Shown here: in pieces, positions 18,635-26,941 of the stretch
Layout: each line of letters starts with the position of its first letter
Position numbering within the stretch: position 1 is the stretch's first letter
Source of the DNA: JAAZMI01 sp050948785
GTDB lineage: Bacteria; Bacillota; Dethiobacteria; DTU022; UBA8154
Assembly: GCA_050948785.1 (NCBI GenBank)
Contig: JBMNEM010000003.1
Span: 26,589-90,588, forward strand
Length of the DNA stretch: 64,000 bases
Direction of reading: 5' to 3'
The notes under the pieces: generated by a model
Told to the model about the DNA's origin: nothing
Seen by the model: the letters and a program-made list of their open reading frames with translations, nothing else
The model's database searches: none
Translations under genes and position numbers: made by a program

Positions 18635-19174
18635 TTAGTCCTTCTGTAACATGCGGGCAACGGTATCCACCAACTCTTCTAATCCATATTTGTCCACAAG
18701 TGATTTCAATCCTGTTTCTATCTCTTCCATCACCACTTCTTCCTCGACTTCCTCTTCTCTTTCTTCGTAAGTCAGAGCATCAGCCAGGCACCATTTAACG
18801 CACAAAGGTTCTTCTTGTGGCGGATCGTCTTCACACATATCACATTTGAGTGGGAGTCCGGAATCGGGTTCTTTGAAAGCGTCCCTGGATGGGCAGGAAG
18901 CCCTGCAGAAGGCACATTCCTCGTATTCCCTGCCGTCAACTATATATTTGTTTCTGCCCATGCATTCGGCAGGCGTATACTCGCCTGCGTATACAGGAAG
19001 ATATAAATCTTTTAGTGGTTCACGAATCAGACGAATCCGGGACCTGGCCGGATTGCTGGTGCTGTATTTTGGCTCAGCGTGAAATGCGGAACAGATTACC
19101 TCACATGCCCGGCAGCCATTGCATTTTTCAAGATCGATTTTGATAACCTTAACCGTCTTCTTAACTTTGTTCAT
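18635..19174 (-). CDS. BamC-like ferredoxin subunit of AOR-type enzyme
   Basis: A 179-residue protein with Cys clusters CNGCRACEVICS (about 18), CAFCRASCP (about 87) and CDMCEDD...CVKWC (about 110-128), enough for three 4Fe-4S clusters. An acidic helix-rich tail (REEEVEEEVVMEEIE) follows. It overlaps the 3' end of the AOR gene by 14 nt, which implies translational coupling. It is the electron-transfer partner of the tungsten subunit. Confidence 0.83.
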   Translation of the reverse strand: MNKVKKTVKVIKIDLEKCNGCRACEVICSAFHAEPKYSTSNPARSRIRLIREPLKDLYLPVYAGEYTPAECMGRNKYIVDGREYEECAFCRASCPSRDAFKEPDSGLPLKCDMCEDDPPQEEPLCVKWCLADALTYEEREEEVEEEVVMEEIETGLKSLVDKYGLEELVDTVARMLQKD

Positions 19175-21137
19175 TTTTTAAAATCCCTCTCTGTTCAAAG
19201 TCTTCACTAACGTAAGCCAAATCCAATTCATGTAAAGTTTCTTTGGTAGGAATACCCTCTTCATTCCATCCCCTGAATTTGTAATACGTATCCAGGAGCT
19301 CCTCTTCAAGTTCGGGGAATCTTCTCCGCCAGTGATTTTCCGGCGGCTTCTCATCGGCTCTCCGCATTCCCCTTCTTATATTAACGGCTCTAATTAAATT
19401 TCGGTTCCTCTTGGCAGCTAGCGTTAGTTCGGCTTCATCCATATCGATCCCGGCCCCTGCTGAGACAAATTTGGGGTAGTTGTGTATATGGTAGGGAGGT
19501 TTCAGGGGAAATGATGACAAACCGGCGCAGACCCCGAGGGAGTCATCAATATGGTGCATCCTCTCCATCCAGTCCACAATTTCACAGCATGCTTCCGCAC
19601 CGGGGTAAAAAGGCATGGAGTATTCCCCGCGCAGTTCCCAGTTCACGAAATATTCCTTAAACTTATCATCCGGAACCTGGATCCAATCCTTGACAAACTC
19701 TTCTCTTGCCTCGCGCGTTGGAAAAGGTGCCTGCGGGAACTGCCCTTCAATTTGGGTAATGTTGATCTTCTCACCGGTAGCATACATAATATAGTAAATG
19801 GGGTTCAGCATTCCTAGCTTGATCGGCACTTGCTCATGTTTCTTTATGTTATTATGAGCATATTCTTCTGCACCCTTACCAATCTGTTTGGCCGCCCAAT
19901 AAGTACCATTGGCCAAAACATCTCCTATCCCTTCCCGCCGCGCAATGCGGTCAAGCAGCCAGAAAAATCTCCCCTCGTTATCGGACGGGCACCCTGCAAA
20001 GTCCTCGTCAGTCAGGATGCCGGCTTCTTTAAGCTCCACGGCGAAGGCCATCACTTGTGGTGCCGAGAATCCATCGACGCCGTACTCCTGAGCGCGCCCG
20101 GCGATTTGGTAGCCAAAATCCAGGCTGTCAGTCATGGCCGCCATTGTATAAGTGAGTTTGGAAAAGCATTTCATCATATACTTGGAAACGCCTAGTGCTG
20201 GGTAGTTAATTATGGCACCGCATTCCATCGGGCAGTTATAGCAGCTGATTAAGCGCGCCACCGCTTTTTCTTGCGTATCGAGCCACTCGTCTTCGATTTC
20301 CTCGGTCCAAAAACCTTTCATCCTGTGGCGAGCATTTCCCCAGGCAAAACTTTCGGTGTGCCACTTCTCATCATGGATTGCCATCTCTTGCGGTGATCCC
20401 AGCCCTTGTAAAATGGTCGGTACCCCCGGGATGGGGTTTTCTTCCCGGAATTTAATATATTGCAGCACTTCGTTGCAAAGCTCATAGAATTCAGCCGGCC
20501 GGGCAATATTGATGTCTTTTGTTCCACGAACAGCGATCGCCTTTAACCCTTTGCTTCCCATAACGGCGCCTAAACCTTGCCGGCTGGCACTGGACCTGCC
20601 ATGTTCGATGGAAGCAAAATAGACTCTGTTTTCACCGGCCAGGCCGATAGCAGCCACCTGGGCGTTTGGTTCATTTAACTCATCCTGAATAAGAGCTGCA
20701 GTTTCCAGAGCGCCTTTTCCCTGGAGATGGGTGGCATCACGTATCTCCACTTTATCATTGTTTATCCACAAATAAACCAGCTTGGGGGACTTGCCACGAA
20801 TAATCACTTTATCATAACCGGCATACTTTAATTCCGGAGCAAAAAATCCTCCCATCATGGAATATGCCATGAACAAGGTCTGGGGAGAAATGGTGGAAAC
20901 AATAGTACGATTGGCACCGAAAGCAGGGGTGCCCCCCAAAAGGCCGGAGCTGAAGATCAATAGATTGTCAGGTGAAAAGGGTTCGACTTCAGGGGGAACC
21001 CTATCCCACAATATTTTAGCATTAGTCCCCAGCCCCCCCAGATGAAGCTCGGTTAATCTGGGGTCAGTTTCTACCCTCTCAATGTTTCCACGTGATAAAT
21101 CAACCTCTAAATTATATCCTGTCTCTGCATACCTCAT
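19161..21137 (-). CDS. Tungsten aldehyde:ferredoxin oxidoreductase family protein, BamB-like
   Basis: A 658-residue AOR-family enzyme. The N-terminal pterin-binding domain opens LEVDLSRGNIERVETDP and includes LLIFSSGLLGGTPAFGANRT and GRSSASRQGLGAVMGSKGLK. The 4Fe-4S site is formed by CYNCPMEC (about 301) and a later Cys in LGVCAGLSSFP. It should carry tungsten or molybdenum bis-pterin. With BamC/D/E/F-like partners downstream, it best matches the active subunit of class II benzoyl-CoA reductase, which reduces benzoyl-CoA to the dienoyl-CoA without ATP. No benzoate ligase, hydratase or dehydrogenase genes are nearby, so the substrate could be another acid, aldehyde or acyl-CoA. First gene of the operon. 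Confidence 0.85.
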   Translation of the reverse strand: MRYAETGYNLEVDLSRGNIERVETDPRLTELHLGGLGTNAKILWDRVPPEVEPFSPDNLLIFSSGLLGGTPAFGANRTIVSTISPQTLFMAYSMMGGFFAPELKYAGYDKVIIRGKSPKLVYLWINNDKVEIRDATHLQGKGALETAALIQDELNEPNAQVAAIGLAGENRVYFASIEHGRSSASRQGLGAVMGSKGLKAIAVRGTKDINIARPAEFYELCNEVLQYIKFREENPIPGVPTILQGLGSPQEMAIHDEKWHTESFAWGNARHRMKGFWTEEIEDEWLDTQEKAVARLISCYNCPMECGAIINYPALGVSKYMMKCFSKLTYTMAAMTDSLDFGYQIAGRAQEYGVDGFSAPQVMAFAVELKEAGILTDEDFAGCPSDNEGRFFWLLDRIARREGIGDVLANGTYWAAKQIGKGAEEYAHNNIKKHEQVPIKLGMLNPIYYIMYATGEKINITQIEGQFPQAPFPTREAREEFVKDWIQVPDDKFKEYFVNWELRGEYSMPFYPGAEACCEIVDWMERMHHIDDSLGVCAGLSSFPLKPPYHIHNYPKFVSAGAGIDMDEAELTLAAKRNRNLIRAVNIRRGMRRADEKPPENHWRRRFPELEEELLDTYYKFRGWNEEGIPTKETLHELDLAYVSEDFEQRGILKNEQS

Positions 21138-21606
21138 TTTTCAACACCCCTAGGTCTATTATTACTATGGATAATCATTTTTTTCAATACCTCTTAGGTA
21201 TGTTCTTACCATGGGTAGTCCTTCCAAAAACAAAAATAACAATTGTTTTTATTATCCATAATCTGTTGTTCCTCCAATACTTACGAAAGAACAACTACAA
21301 CTTTTACCACCGTAAGTTGTGTATTCTGTTTTTTATATCCCGGCCGGCAGCTGCCTTATACCACCACCTTACCACTAAACAGAGATGCTGTTATAATTTT
21401 AATAAAATAAAGAAAAGAAAAAAATCGCTTAAAAGCATGGAAGCAAGGCGAAAAAAGAGTGAATTAAGAGTTAACGCTTTAGGATTAACACAATACATTC
21501 TTTTTCTACCCCCCCCTTTCCTGGAAGTTAGCGGCATATAAAGGAAGACAAGGGAGTGAGGACAAGGGGACGTTTCTCCTGTCCCGTTATCGGGGAGAAT
21601 TGATTA
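21138..21606. promoter_or_regulatory. Divergent control region between bam-type operon and amino-acid transporter
   Basis: TTACTATGGATAATC (21162-21176) and TTACCATGGGTAGTC (21206-21220) are direct repeats (12 of 15 identical) whose starts are 44 bp apart. A related reversed copy, TTATCCATAATC, lies near 21258. Between the first two is the palindrome ATACCT-CTT-AGGTAT (21187-21201). All are upstream of the minus-strand AOR gene and look like regulator-binding sites. No gene was found here; the long frame over 21092-21541 lacks family features. Confidence 0.45.
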
Positions 21607-21642
21607 TTTACTTTAGTATGTTAATCTGGTAAAATACTAAAG
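21607..21642 (+). promoter_or_regulatory. Promoter with overlapping inverted repeat
   Basis: TTTACT (21607-21612), a 17-nt spacer and TAAAAT (21630-21635) form a sigma-A-type promoter 47 nt before the binding-protein start. CTTTAGTAT (21611-21619) and ATACTAAAG (21634-21642) are perfect inverted repeats over the -35/-10 region, a plausible operator. Confidence 0.6.
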
Positions 21643-21681
21643 GTTAGATAAAAATATAAATAAACTAGGGGGTTACTGAGC

Positions 21682-22515
21682 ATGGGGAAAAGAATATTAT
21701 TAGTGCTGATCACACTGATGTTAGTGTTCAGCATATCTGCCTGTTCACCAAGTGCTGATCCAGGTGCCGGGCCAGGTGCTGATCCGGGTGCTGATCCAGG
21801 TGATGTGGAGACAGTGGCTGCCGGTAAATTTACGGTTGGGTTTGACCAGGACTTTCCTCCGATGGGGTTCGTCGGTGATGACGGGGAGTTTACCGGATTT
21901 GATCTGGAATTGGCAGCCGAAGTGGCCGACCGTTTGGGGTTGGAGCTTGTATTACAGCCTATTGCCTGGGATGCAAAGGATATGGAGCTATCAACCAAAA
22001 ATATTGATTGTATTTGGAATGGTTTTACCATTAACGGACGTGAGGATCAATATACCTGGACTGATCCGTACATGTCCAACAACCAGGTTTTTGTGGTAAG
22101 AGCCGATTCAGGGATCACAAATCTGGATGATCTGGCCGGTAAAACAGTGATGGCGCAGGTGGACTCCAGCGCGGATAAGGCGCTGGAGGGCAGGCCCGAT
22201 TTAAAGGATACTTTTGGCGATTACTTAACGGCCGCTGATTACAACACAGCGCTAATGGAACTAGAGTCAGGTGCTGTAGATGTCGTGGCCATGGATGATA
22301 CATTTGCCAATTATTATATAGCAATCAAAGGGGACAACCTTGTAGTGTTGGATGAAACATTGTCTCCGGAAGATTACGGCGTTGGCTTCCTGTTGGGTAA
22401 TGAAGTTTTAAGGGATACTGTACAGGCTACTTTGGAAGCAATGGCTGACGATGGAACGATGGCTGCAATCTCTGAAAAATGGTTTGGCAAAGATATCACC
22501 ACAATCGGTAAATAA
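21682..22515 (+). CDS. Amino-acid ABC transporter substrate-binding lipoprotein (family 3)
   Basis: A 277-residue periplasmic-type binding protein with a lipoprotein signal (FSISAC at about 21). A repetitive linker of Asp-Pro-Gly/Gly-Pro-Gly units (about 26-41) precedes the fold. Family 3 landmarks are FTVGFDQDFPPMGF, GEFTGFDLELAAEVADRLGL and LELESGAVDVVAMDDT-like positions near 190. The ligand is likely a polar amino acid. It heads a three-gene transporter unit. Confidence 0.88.
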   Translation: MGKRILLVLITLMLVFSISACSPSADPGAGPGADPGADPGDVETVAAGKFTVGFDQDFPPMGFVGDDGEFTGFDLELAAEVADRLGLELVLQPIAWDAKDMELSTKNIDCIWNGFTINGREDQYTWTDPYMSNNQVFVVRADSGITNLDDLAGKTVMAQVDSSADKALEGRPDLKDTFGDYLTAADYNTALMELESGAVDVVAMDDTFANYYIAIKGDNLVVLDETLSPEDYGVGFLLGNEVLRDTVQATLEAMADDGTMAAISEKWFGKDITTIGK

Positions 22516-22545
22516 TGGGGCTCGCAGCTAAAAATAAAGGCTATT

Positions 22546-22586
22546 AAAAAAGAAGGGCTGTCCCTATTGAGATGGCCCTTTCTTTT
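22546..22586 (+). terminator. Hairpin between binding-protein and permease genes
   Basis: AAAGAAGGGC-TGTC pairs with GATGGCCCTTTCTTTT (one bulge) and ends in a T-run. As in the first transporter operon, it probably reduces read-through so that more binding protein than permease is made. Confidence 0.65.
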
Positions 22587-22621
22587 GTCCCGAAATTGCC
22601 GGGGGAAGAGGGGTACTTGTT

Positions 22622-23266
22622 GTGACCTTGCCTGTATTGCTGTTAAAATTGAGCGAAGGCATGTTGAAATCCATAGAAATATTTATTCTAACGCTGGTTT
22701 TTTCTCTTCCTTTGGGATTGTTTGTGGCTTTTGGCCGCATGTCCAAAAATTCAATTATAAGAAATGTAACTAAGGTCTATATTTCTATCCTACGTGGCAC
22801 ACCGCTGATCCTGCAGCTAATGGTCGTCTATTTCGGGCCCTTTTATATTTTTAAGTTGCCCACGCCCAATCGCTTTCTAGCGGTAATTGTTGGTTTTGTT
22901 TTGAATTATGCTGCTTATTTTGCAGAAATTTATCGTGCCGGGATCGAGTCCATGCCGGTAGGGCAATACGAGGCCGCCCAGGTGTTGGGCTATAACAAGA
23001 CCCAAACCTTTATTAAAATAATCCTGCCGCAGGTTATCAAACGTATTCTGCCGCCGGTCACCAACGAAGTCATTACCCTGATCAAGGATACTTCGCTGGC
23101 TTTTGTTATTTCCGTGGGGGAGATGTTTACAGCTGCAAAGGCCATCGCTTCTGCCCAGGGCTCCATGCTGCCTTTTATATCTGCCGGAATTTTTTATTAT
23201 GTATTTAATTTTATTGTAGCTATGACCATGGAGTGGCTGGAAAGGAAGTTCAGCTATTTTAAATAA
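22622..23266 (+). CDS. Amino-acid ABC transporter permease (HisM/GlnP type)
   Basis: A 214-residue permease of the polar amino-acid family. Landmarks are the N-terminal segment GMLKSIEIFILTLVFSLPLG, SILRGTPLILQLMVVYF, the EAA loop IESMPVGQYEAAQVLGYNKT and the C-terminal FIVAMTMEWLERKFSYF. GTG start with GAGGGGT upstream. It forms a homodimeric channel with the ATPase encoded 27 nt downstream. Confidence 0.9.
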   Translation: MTLPVLLLKLSEGMLKSIEIFILTLVFSLPLGLFVAFGRMSKNSIIRNVTKVYISILRGTPLILQLMVVYFGPFYIFKLPTPNRFLAVIVGFVLNYAAYFAEIYRAGIESMPVGQYEAAQVLGYNKTQTFIKIILPQVIKRILPPVTNEVITLIKDTSLAFVISVGEMFTAAKAIASAQGSMLPFISAGIFYYVFNFIVAMTMEWLERKFSYFK

Positions 23267-23293
23267 AAATTATTAATTTTAGGGGTAGGAAAA

Positions 23294-24064
23294 TTGCCAA
23301 ATACGAAATACCTGGAAATAAAAAATCTAAAAAAGAGTTTTGGTGATTTAGAGGTTATCCGGGATATTTCCCTGGATGTGGAGGAAGGACAGGTGGTGGC
23401 AATTATCGGGCCTTCAGGTTCCGGCAAGTCCACACTGCTGCGCTGTGCAACTCTGTTGGAAACAATGGACGCCGGTGAGCTAATCTATTTAGGTGAGCGT
23501 GCGGTGATGACCGGTGCAGATGGAAAAGCAATTTTGGCTCCACCTAAACAATTAAAAAAAATCCAGGGTTATTATGGCCTTGTCTTCCAAAACTTTAACC
23601 TTTTTCCGCACTACTCTGTGATCAAAAATGTCATTGATGCACCAATTACTGTGCAAAAAAAGAGTAAAGCGGAGGCGATGGCCCTTGGCCGGGAATTATT
23701 GAAAAAAATGTCCTTGTCTGACAAAGAAGATGCCTATCCCTACCAATTATCGGGGGGGCAGCAGCAGCGTGTTTCCATTGCCAGGGCTTTGGCCCTGAAC
23801 CCAAAGGTGCTATTTTTTGATGAGCCCACTTCAGCCCTTGACCCGGAGTTGATCGGGGAGATCCTGAAGGTGATCAAAGATCTGGCTGCAGAGCAGATGA
23901 CGATGGTCATCGTCACCCATGAGATGAACTTTGCCCGGGATGTTGCTGATCATATTGTCTTTATAGACGGCGGTATTATTGTTGAAGAAGGGCCACCGGA
24001 AGAAGTAATCGGCAATCCTAAAAATGAACGCACCAAGGCGTTTTTAAATAGATTTGAGAAATAA
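23294..24064 (+). CDS. Amino-acid ABC transporter ATP-binding protein (GlnQ/HisP type)
   Basis: A 256-residue ABC ATPase: Walker A GPSGSGKST, Q-loop VFQNFNLFPHYSV, signature LSGGQQQR, Walker B VLFFDEPTSALDPEL and H-loop VTHEMNFARDVAD. The GPSGSGKSTLLRC and FQNFNLFPH patterns are typical of the polar amino-acid group. TTG start with AGGGG upstream. Powers import by the two preceding gene products. Confidence 0.92.
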   Translation: MPNTKYLEIKNLKKSFGDLEVIRDISLDVEEGQVVAIIGPSGSGKSTLLRCATLLETMDAGELIYLGERAVMTGADGKAILAPPKQLKKIQGYYGLVFQNFNLFPHYSVIKNVIDAPITVQKKSKAEAMALGRELLKKMSLSDKEDAYPYQLSGGQQQRVSIARALALNPKVLFFDEPTSALDPELIGEILKVIKDLAAEQMTMVIVTHEMNFARDVADHIVFIDGGIIVEEGPPEEVIGNPKNERTKAFLNRFEK

Positions 24065-24078
24065 CGGACAAACCTTAA

Positions 24079-24108
24079 TTGACAGTAAAAGGACAATAGT
24101 ATTATAAT
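24079..24108 (+). promoter_or_regulatory. Sigma-A promoter for the small HTH gene
   Basis: TTGACA (24079-24084), an 18-nt spacer, then TATAAT (24103-24108): both boxes match consensus. It lies 44 nt before the start codon of the HTH gene. Confidence 0.85.
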
Positions 24109-24151
24109 TAGGCTGTAAAGGACTATAAAAGATATCAGGGAGAATCTGCCT

Positions 24152-24343
24152 ATGCCTAAAGAATTTAATTATCTGACCATTGAGGAGGTAGCGGAGATGT
24201 TAAAGGTGGCCCGGTCCACCGTTTATAAGTTTAAAGAGATGGGGTTGCCGTTCATTAAACTAGGCAAGGTTATTCGTTTTGAGCTCAAAGATGTTGTCAA
24301 CTGGGTAGATCAGCAGAAGATTTGTTTGCAGAAGGAAAAATAA
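24152..24343 (+). CDS. Excisionase/MerR-like helix-turn-helix protein
   Basis: A 63-residue DNA-binding protein of the helix_turn_helix_17 (excisionase) type: YLTIEEVAEMLKVARSTVYK, then FIKLGKVIRFELKDVVNWVD. The order of recognition helix then beta-wing is typical. Ribosome site AGGGAG. It stands alone behind a consensus promoter. Such proteins serve as excisionases or small regulators; no integrase or phage genes are adjacent, so a regulator is more likely. Confidence 0.8.
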   Translation: MPKEFNYLTIEEVAEMLKVARSTVYKFKEMGLPFIKLGKVIRFELKDVVNWVDQQKICLQKEK

Positions 24344-24447
24344 GCCAGGACGGTGACTGGGGCTATTTTTTTTAGGACAAGCCGCATACTGGCAGGATAA
24401 ATAGATACGGCACTTATTATTACATAATAAGGTAAATAAGGCAGTAA

Positions 24448-24480
24448 AGTAAAAAAGCTTTATTGCTTTACTTTTTTACT
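24448..24480 (+). terminator. AT-rich terminator-like hairpin
   Basis: AGTAAAAAAG (24448-24457) pairs with CTTTTTTACT (24471-24480). It is AT-only apart from the ends, so the stem is weak, but the arms give U-tracts. It lies between the HTH gene and the symporter remnant. Confidence 0.4.
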
Positions 24481-24501
24481 CTGTCACATTGGGAGAAGAC
24501 T

Positions 24502-25137
24502 ATGAATGCACCCATTTATCTGGTAGTTTGCTATGTTCTCGTCCTGATTTTTATTAGTCTGTTTTTTGTAAAAAAAGCTGTAAACTCCTTTGAAGAATAT
24601 TCTTTGGCCGGTCGTTCGCTGAGTTTTGTCTATATCTTTTTATCCTACCTTGGTACATGGCTCAGCGGTGGAGTAATCCTCGGACTGGCCGCATCCGCCT
24701 TCAAATGGGGTTTCTATCAGTATTGGATTATTGGCGCAGCCTATTGTTTTGGATTCTGGGCCAGCCGTTTAGCCATTCTTTTTACAGGTTTGCTGGCTTT
24801 TTCTTCCTGCATTTTAATCTATGACATTTTTAGCCTTTATATTTCCGGTGCCTTTCTCAGTGGTTCCATCATTGTTCTTCCCTACCTTTATACCTGGTTT
24901 TCACGACGGATGAATTCTGCCGGAGTAATTGCCGGGATTATCGCCGGAGGAACCGGGTTTATGATCGCCAGTATATTTTTGAAGTTATCCAATACGACAG
25001 CTATGCTGATAGGGTTAGCCCTAAATTTTCTGGTTTCCTGGTCAGTCGCGCTTCTATGCAAAAAACCTGCAGTAGAGGTGGTGATGAATACCTATTATTG
25101 GGCTCCCCGATTTAAAGGGGTCAAAAATATACCTTAA
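24502..25137 (+). pseudogene. Sodium:solute symporter with internal deletion
   Basis: A 211-residue product. The N-terminal third matches the SSS family (FEEYSLAGRSLSFVYIFLSY, then WLSGGVILGLAASAFKWGFY), and then it jumps to the C-terminal part (ILIYDIFSLYISGAF... MNSAGVIAGIIAGGTGF). Intact SSS proteins have about 450-500 residues and 12-13 membrane segments, so about half is missing, in frame, near residues 85-95. The ribosome site (GGGAGAAG) is intact. The start used here is 13 codons inside the longest frame. It is unlikely to transport. Confidence 0.65.
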
Positions 25138-25233
25138 TAAATGCGATGGGGAGGCCAAGGATGTCTATGGGAGGTCGAAGTACAGATTTGCTTGTCATCC
25201 GGTGCCTCCAGGTCAAAGGAAGAAGGTGGGGAA

Positions 25234-26499
25234 GTGTGGGTTAAAAAAACTTGGCTGGTGTTTTTTCTTGTTTTGCTGCTTGTTGTGGGAGTTTATATCA
25301 AAAATCAGCCTTGGTGGCAGGCTTATGATCCTTTCCTCGAACCAGTCAGGATTGGCTTTGTAGGTCCCTGGACAGGACCCTACGCCGGGTCGTCCCTGAC
25401 GATGCGGGAGGGAGGGGAGCTGGCTGTAGAAAACATGAATCGTAACGGTGGCATTAACGGACGTCAAGTACTGCTTATAGAAAAAGATGACGAGGGTGAT
25501 CCGGAGAAGTGCCGTAAAGCAGTCAGTGAACTTATTTTAGAAGACAAGGTTGCAGCTATAGTTGGGCCCTATAACAGCCAAAATTGTTTGGCGATTATGG
25601 ATCTGGTGGAAGAAAATAAAGTGGCATTGATTACTCCTATTGCCATGACTGATGAAATAAGTATTCAAGATGATTACATTTTTCGCAACACTTTAGGAAT
25701 TAAGGAAGATTATGAGAAGTTTAATGCCTATGTTAGTTTGCGCAATGAAGAGTACATGCTGTTGGATAGTATCAATTATCAGGATCTGGGTATTTTATGG
25801 CAGCATGATCTATGGGGACAGGAAATGACCCAGTGCGTACTGGAGATGATGCAGAATTTGGGTAAGGAAAAGGCGTTATTGTTTTGTGAACCTTATCAGC
25901 TTGGCCAGACTGATTTTTCACAGTTGTTGGGCGAGACGCTCTGCAGCAAACATCCAGATGTCATCCACCTGGTTGGCCAGATCGATGAATCCATCCGTAT
26001 TGTAAGACAGGCCAGGGAAATGGGTTATCAGGGACTTTTTGTAGGGGCAGCCGGTTTTAAAATGCCTGAATTCGATAAAGCTTTGGGGGAAATTGCTGAC
26101 GGCTGTTTATTTACTAGCCAGTGGCACCCTTCCTTTTCGACACCGATGTCCGATGTTTTCGTTAAATTGTACAGTGAGAAATATCCTCAAAAGACGCCGG
26201 ATATGTTTGCTGCGTTTACCTACGAAGCCATGTACATTTTGAAAAATGCCATGCAAAATGCCGGCAACAGTTACACAGATATCAGCAAATGGCGTGCATC
26301 GATCCGCGACCGGCTGGCGGAAACCAAAAATTTTTATGGCATGTCGGGGAGGATTAGTTTTGATCGCTTTGGGCAGTGTGACCGGCCGAATTTTATGTTG
26401 CAGAAAAGATGGGATGGACACAAAATTACAGCTGTAATTGTTTTTCCTCGACAATATGCCCAGGATCAAATTCGCTGGGATTTTCAATTTTCCGGCTAA
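25234..26499 (+). CDS. Branched-chain amino-acid/amide-type binding protein (LivJ-like)
   Basis: A 421-residue type I periplasmic-binding protein with an N-terminal membrane anchor (TWLVFFLVLLLVVGVYI). The body starts RIGFVGPWTGPYAGSSLTMR and continues with NRNGGINGRQVLLIEKDDEG and IVGPYNSQNCLAIMDLV, all classic for LivJ/AmiC proteins. Start set at the GTG preceded by GGTGGGG, 31 codons inside the longest frame. There are no Liv permease or ATPase genes here, so it may be an orphan sensor-type or shared binding protein. The neighbouring amidase suggests an amide or amino-acid derivative as ligand. Confidence 0.8.
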   Translation: MWVKKTWLVFFLVLLLVVGVYIKNQPWWQAYDPFLEPVRIGFVGPWTGPYAGSSLTMREGGELAVENMNRNGGINGRQVLLIEKDDEGDPEKCRKAVSELILEDKVAAIVGPYNSQNCLAIMDLVEENKVALITPIAMTDEISIQDDYIFRNTLGIKEDYEKFNAYVSLRNEEYMLLDSINYQDLGILWQHDLWGQEMTQCVLEMMQNLGKEKALLFCEPYQLGQTDFSQLLGETLCSKHPDVIHLVGQIDESIRIVRQAREMGYQGLFVGAAGFKMPEFDKALGEIADGCLFTSQWHPSFSTPMSDVFVKLYSEKYPQKTPDMFAAFTYEAMYILKNAMQNAGNSYTDISKWRASIRDRLAETKNFYGMSGRISFDRFGQCDRPNFMLQKRWDGHKITAVIVFPRQYAQDQIRWDFQFSG

Positions 26500-26658
26500 A
26501 TATTATCTTAACTATTATTTGAAAGCAGAGGTGATGCTCAGGGCACAGTCTGAAAGCTTGGCTGGTATGAAACGATTTAAAAGTTAGGTACAAGGTAGTG
26601 ATATTAGTCAGGGAAGTTTGTTTGCCAGCAGAAAATAGTTTTAATGAAAATGTTTAGA

Positions 26659-26689
26659 AGAGAGGATTTTAAAACCCCTCTCTTTTTTT
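26659..26689 (+). terminator. Intrinsic terminator after LivJ-like gene
   Basis: AGAGAGG-ATTTT pairs with AAAAC-CCCTCTC and is followed by TTTTTTT. A textbook rho-independent terminator. Confidence 0.85.
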
Positions 26690-26941
26690 ATTTATTAGAA
26701 GAAAAAAAGTAAATACCGTTTTTAGCTTGAAGGAAAATCTTATAAAATATATAATAAGATAATAACAGACAATTAAAGTCATAAAAAGATGTAAACATAC
26801 AGATATATAGGAAAAAAATAATCAAATTATGATAGATTAAAGGGATAAAGATGAACAGATGCGCTAAAAAAACCGGCCTACCAGCTGGAGTGATCTGGAT
26901 AAACTGCAATCTATACTTAATTATGGAAAGGGTGGCGTAAG
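26690..26941. other. AT-rich intergenic stretch
   Basis: About 250 very AT-rich bases before the nitrilase gene. Several TATAAT-like words are present (for example near 26750), but none has a convincing -35 box at the right distance. No gene was seen on either strand. Confidence 0.35.

Noticed and set aside
12551..21137. Calling the operon a proven benzoyl-CoA reductase
   Set aside because: No aromatic-pathway genes are present in the window and bamGHI are absent; only family resemblance is supported.
21092..21541. 149-codon frame upstream of the amino-acid transporter
   Set aside because: It overlaps the start of the AOR gene antisense, lacks a ribosome site and has no family-like segments; the region looks regulatory.
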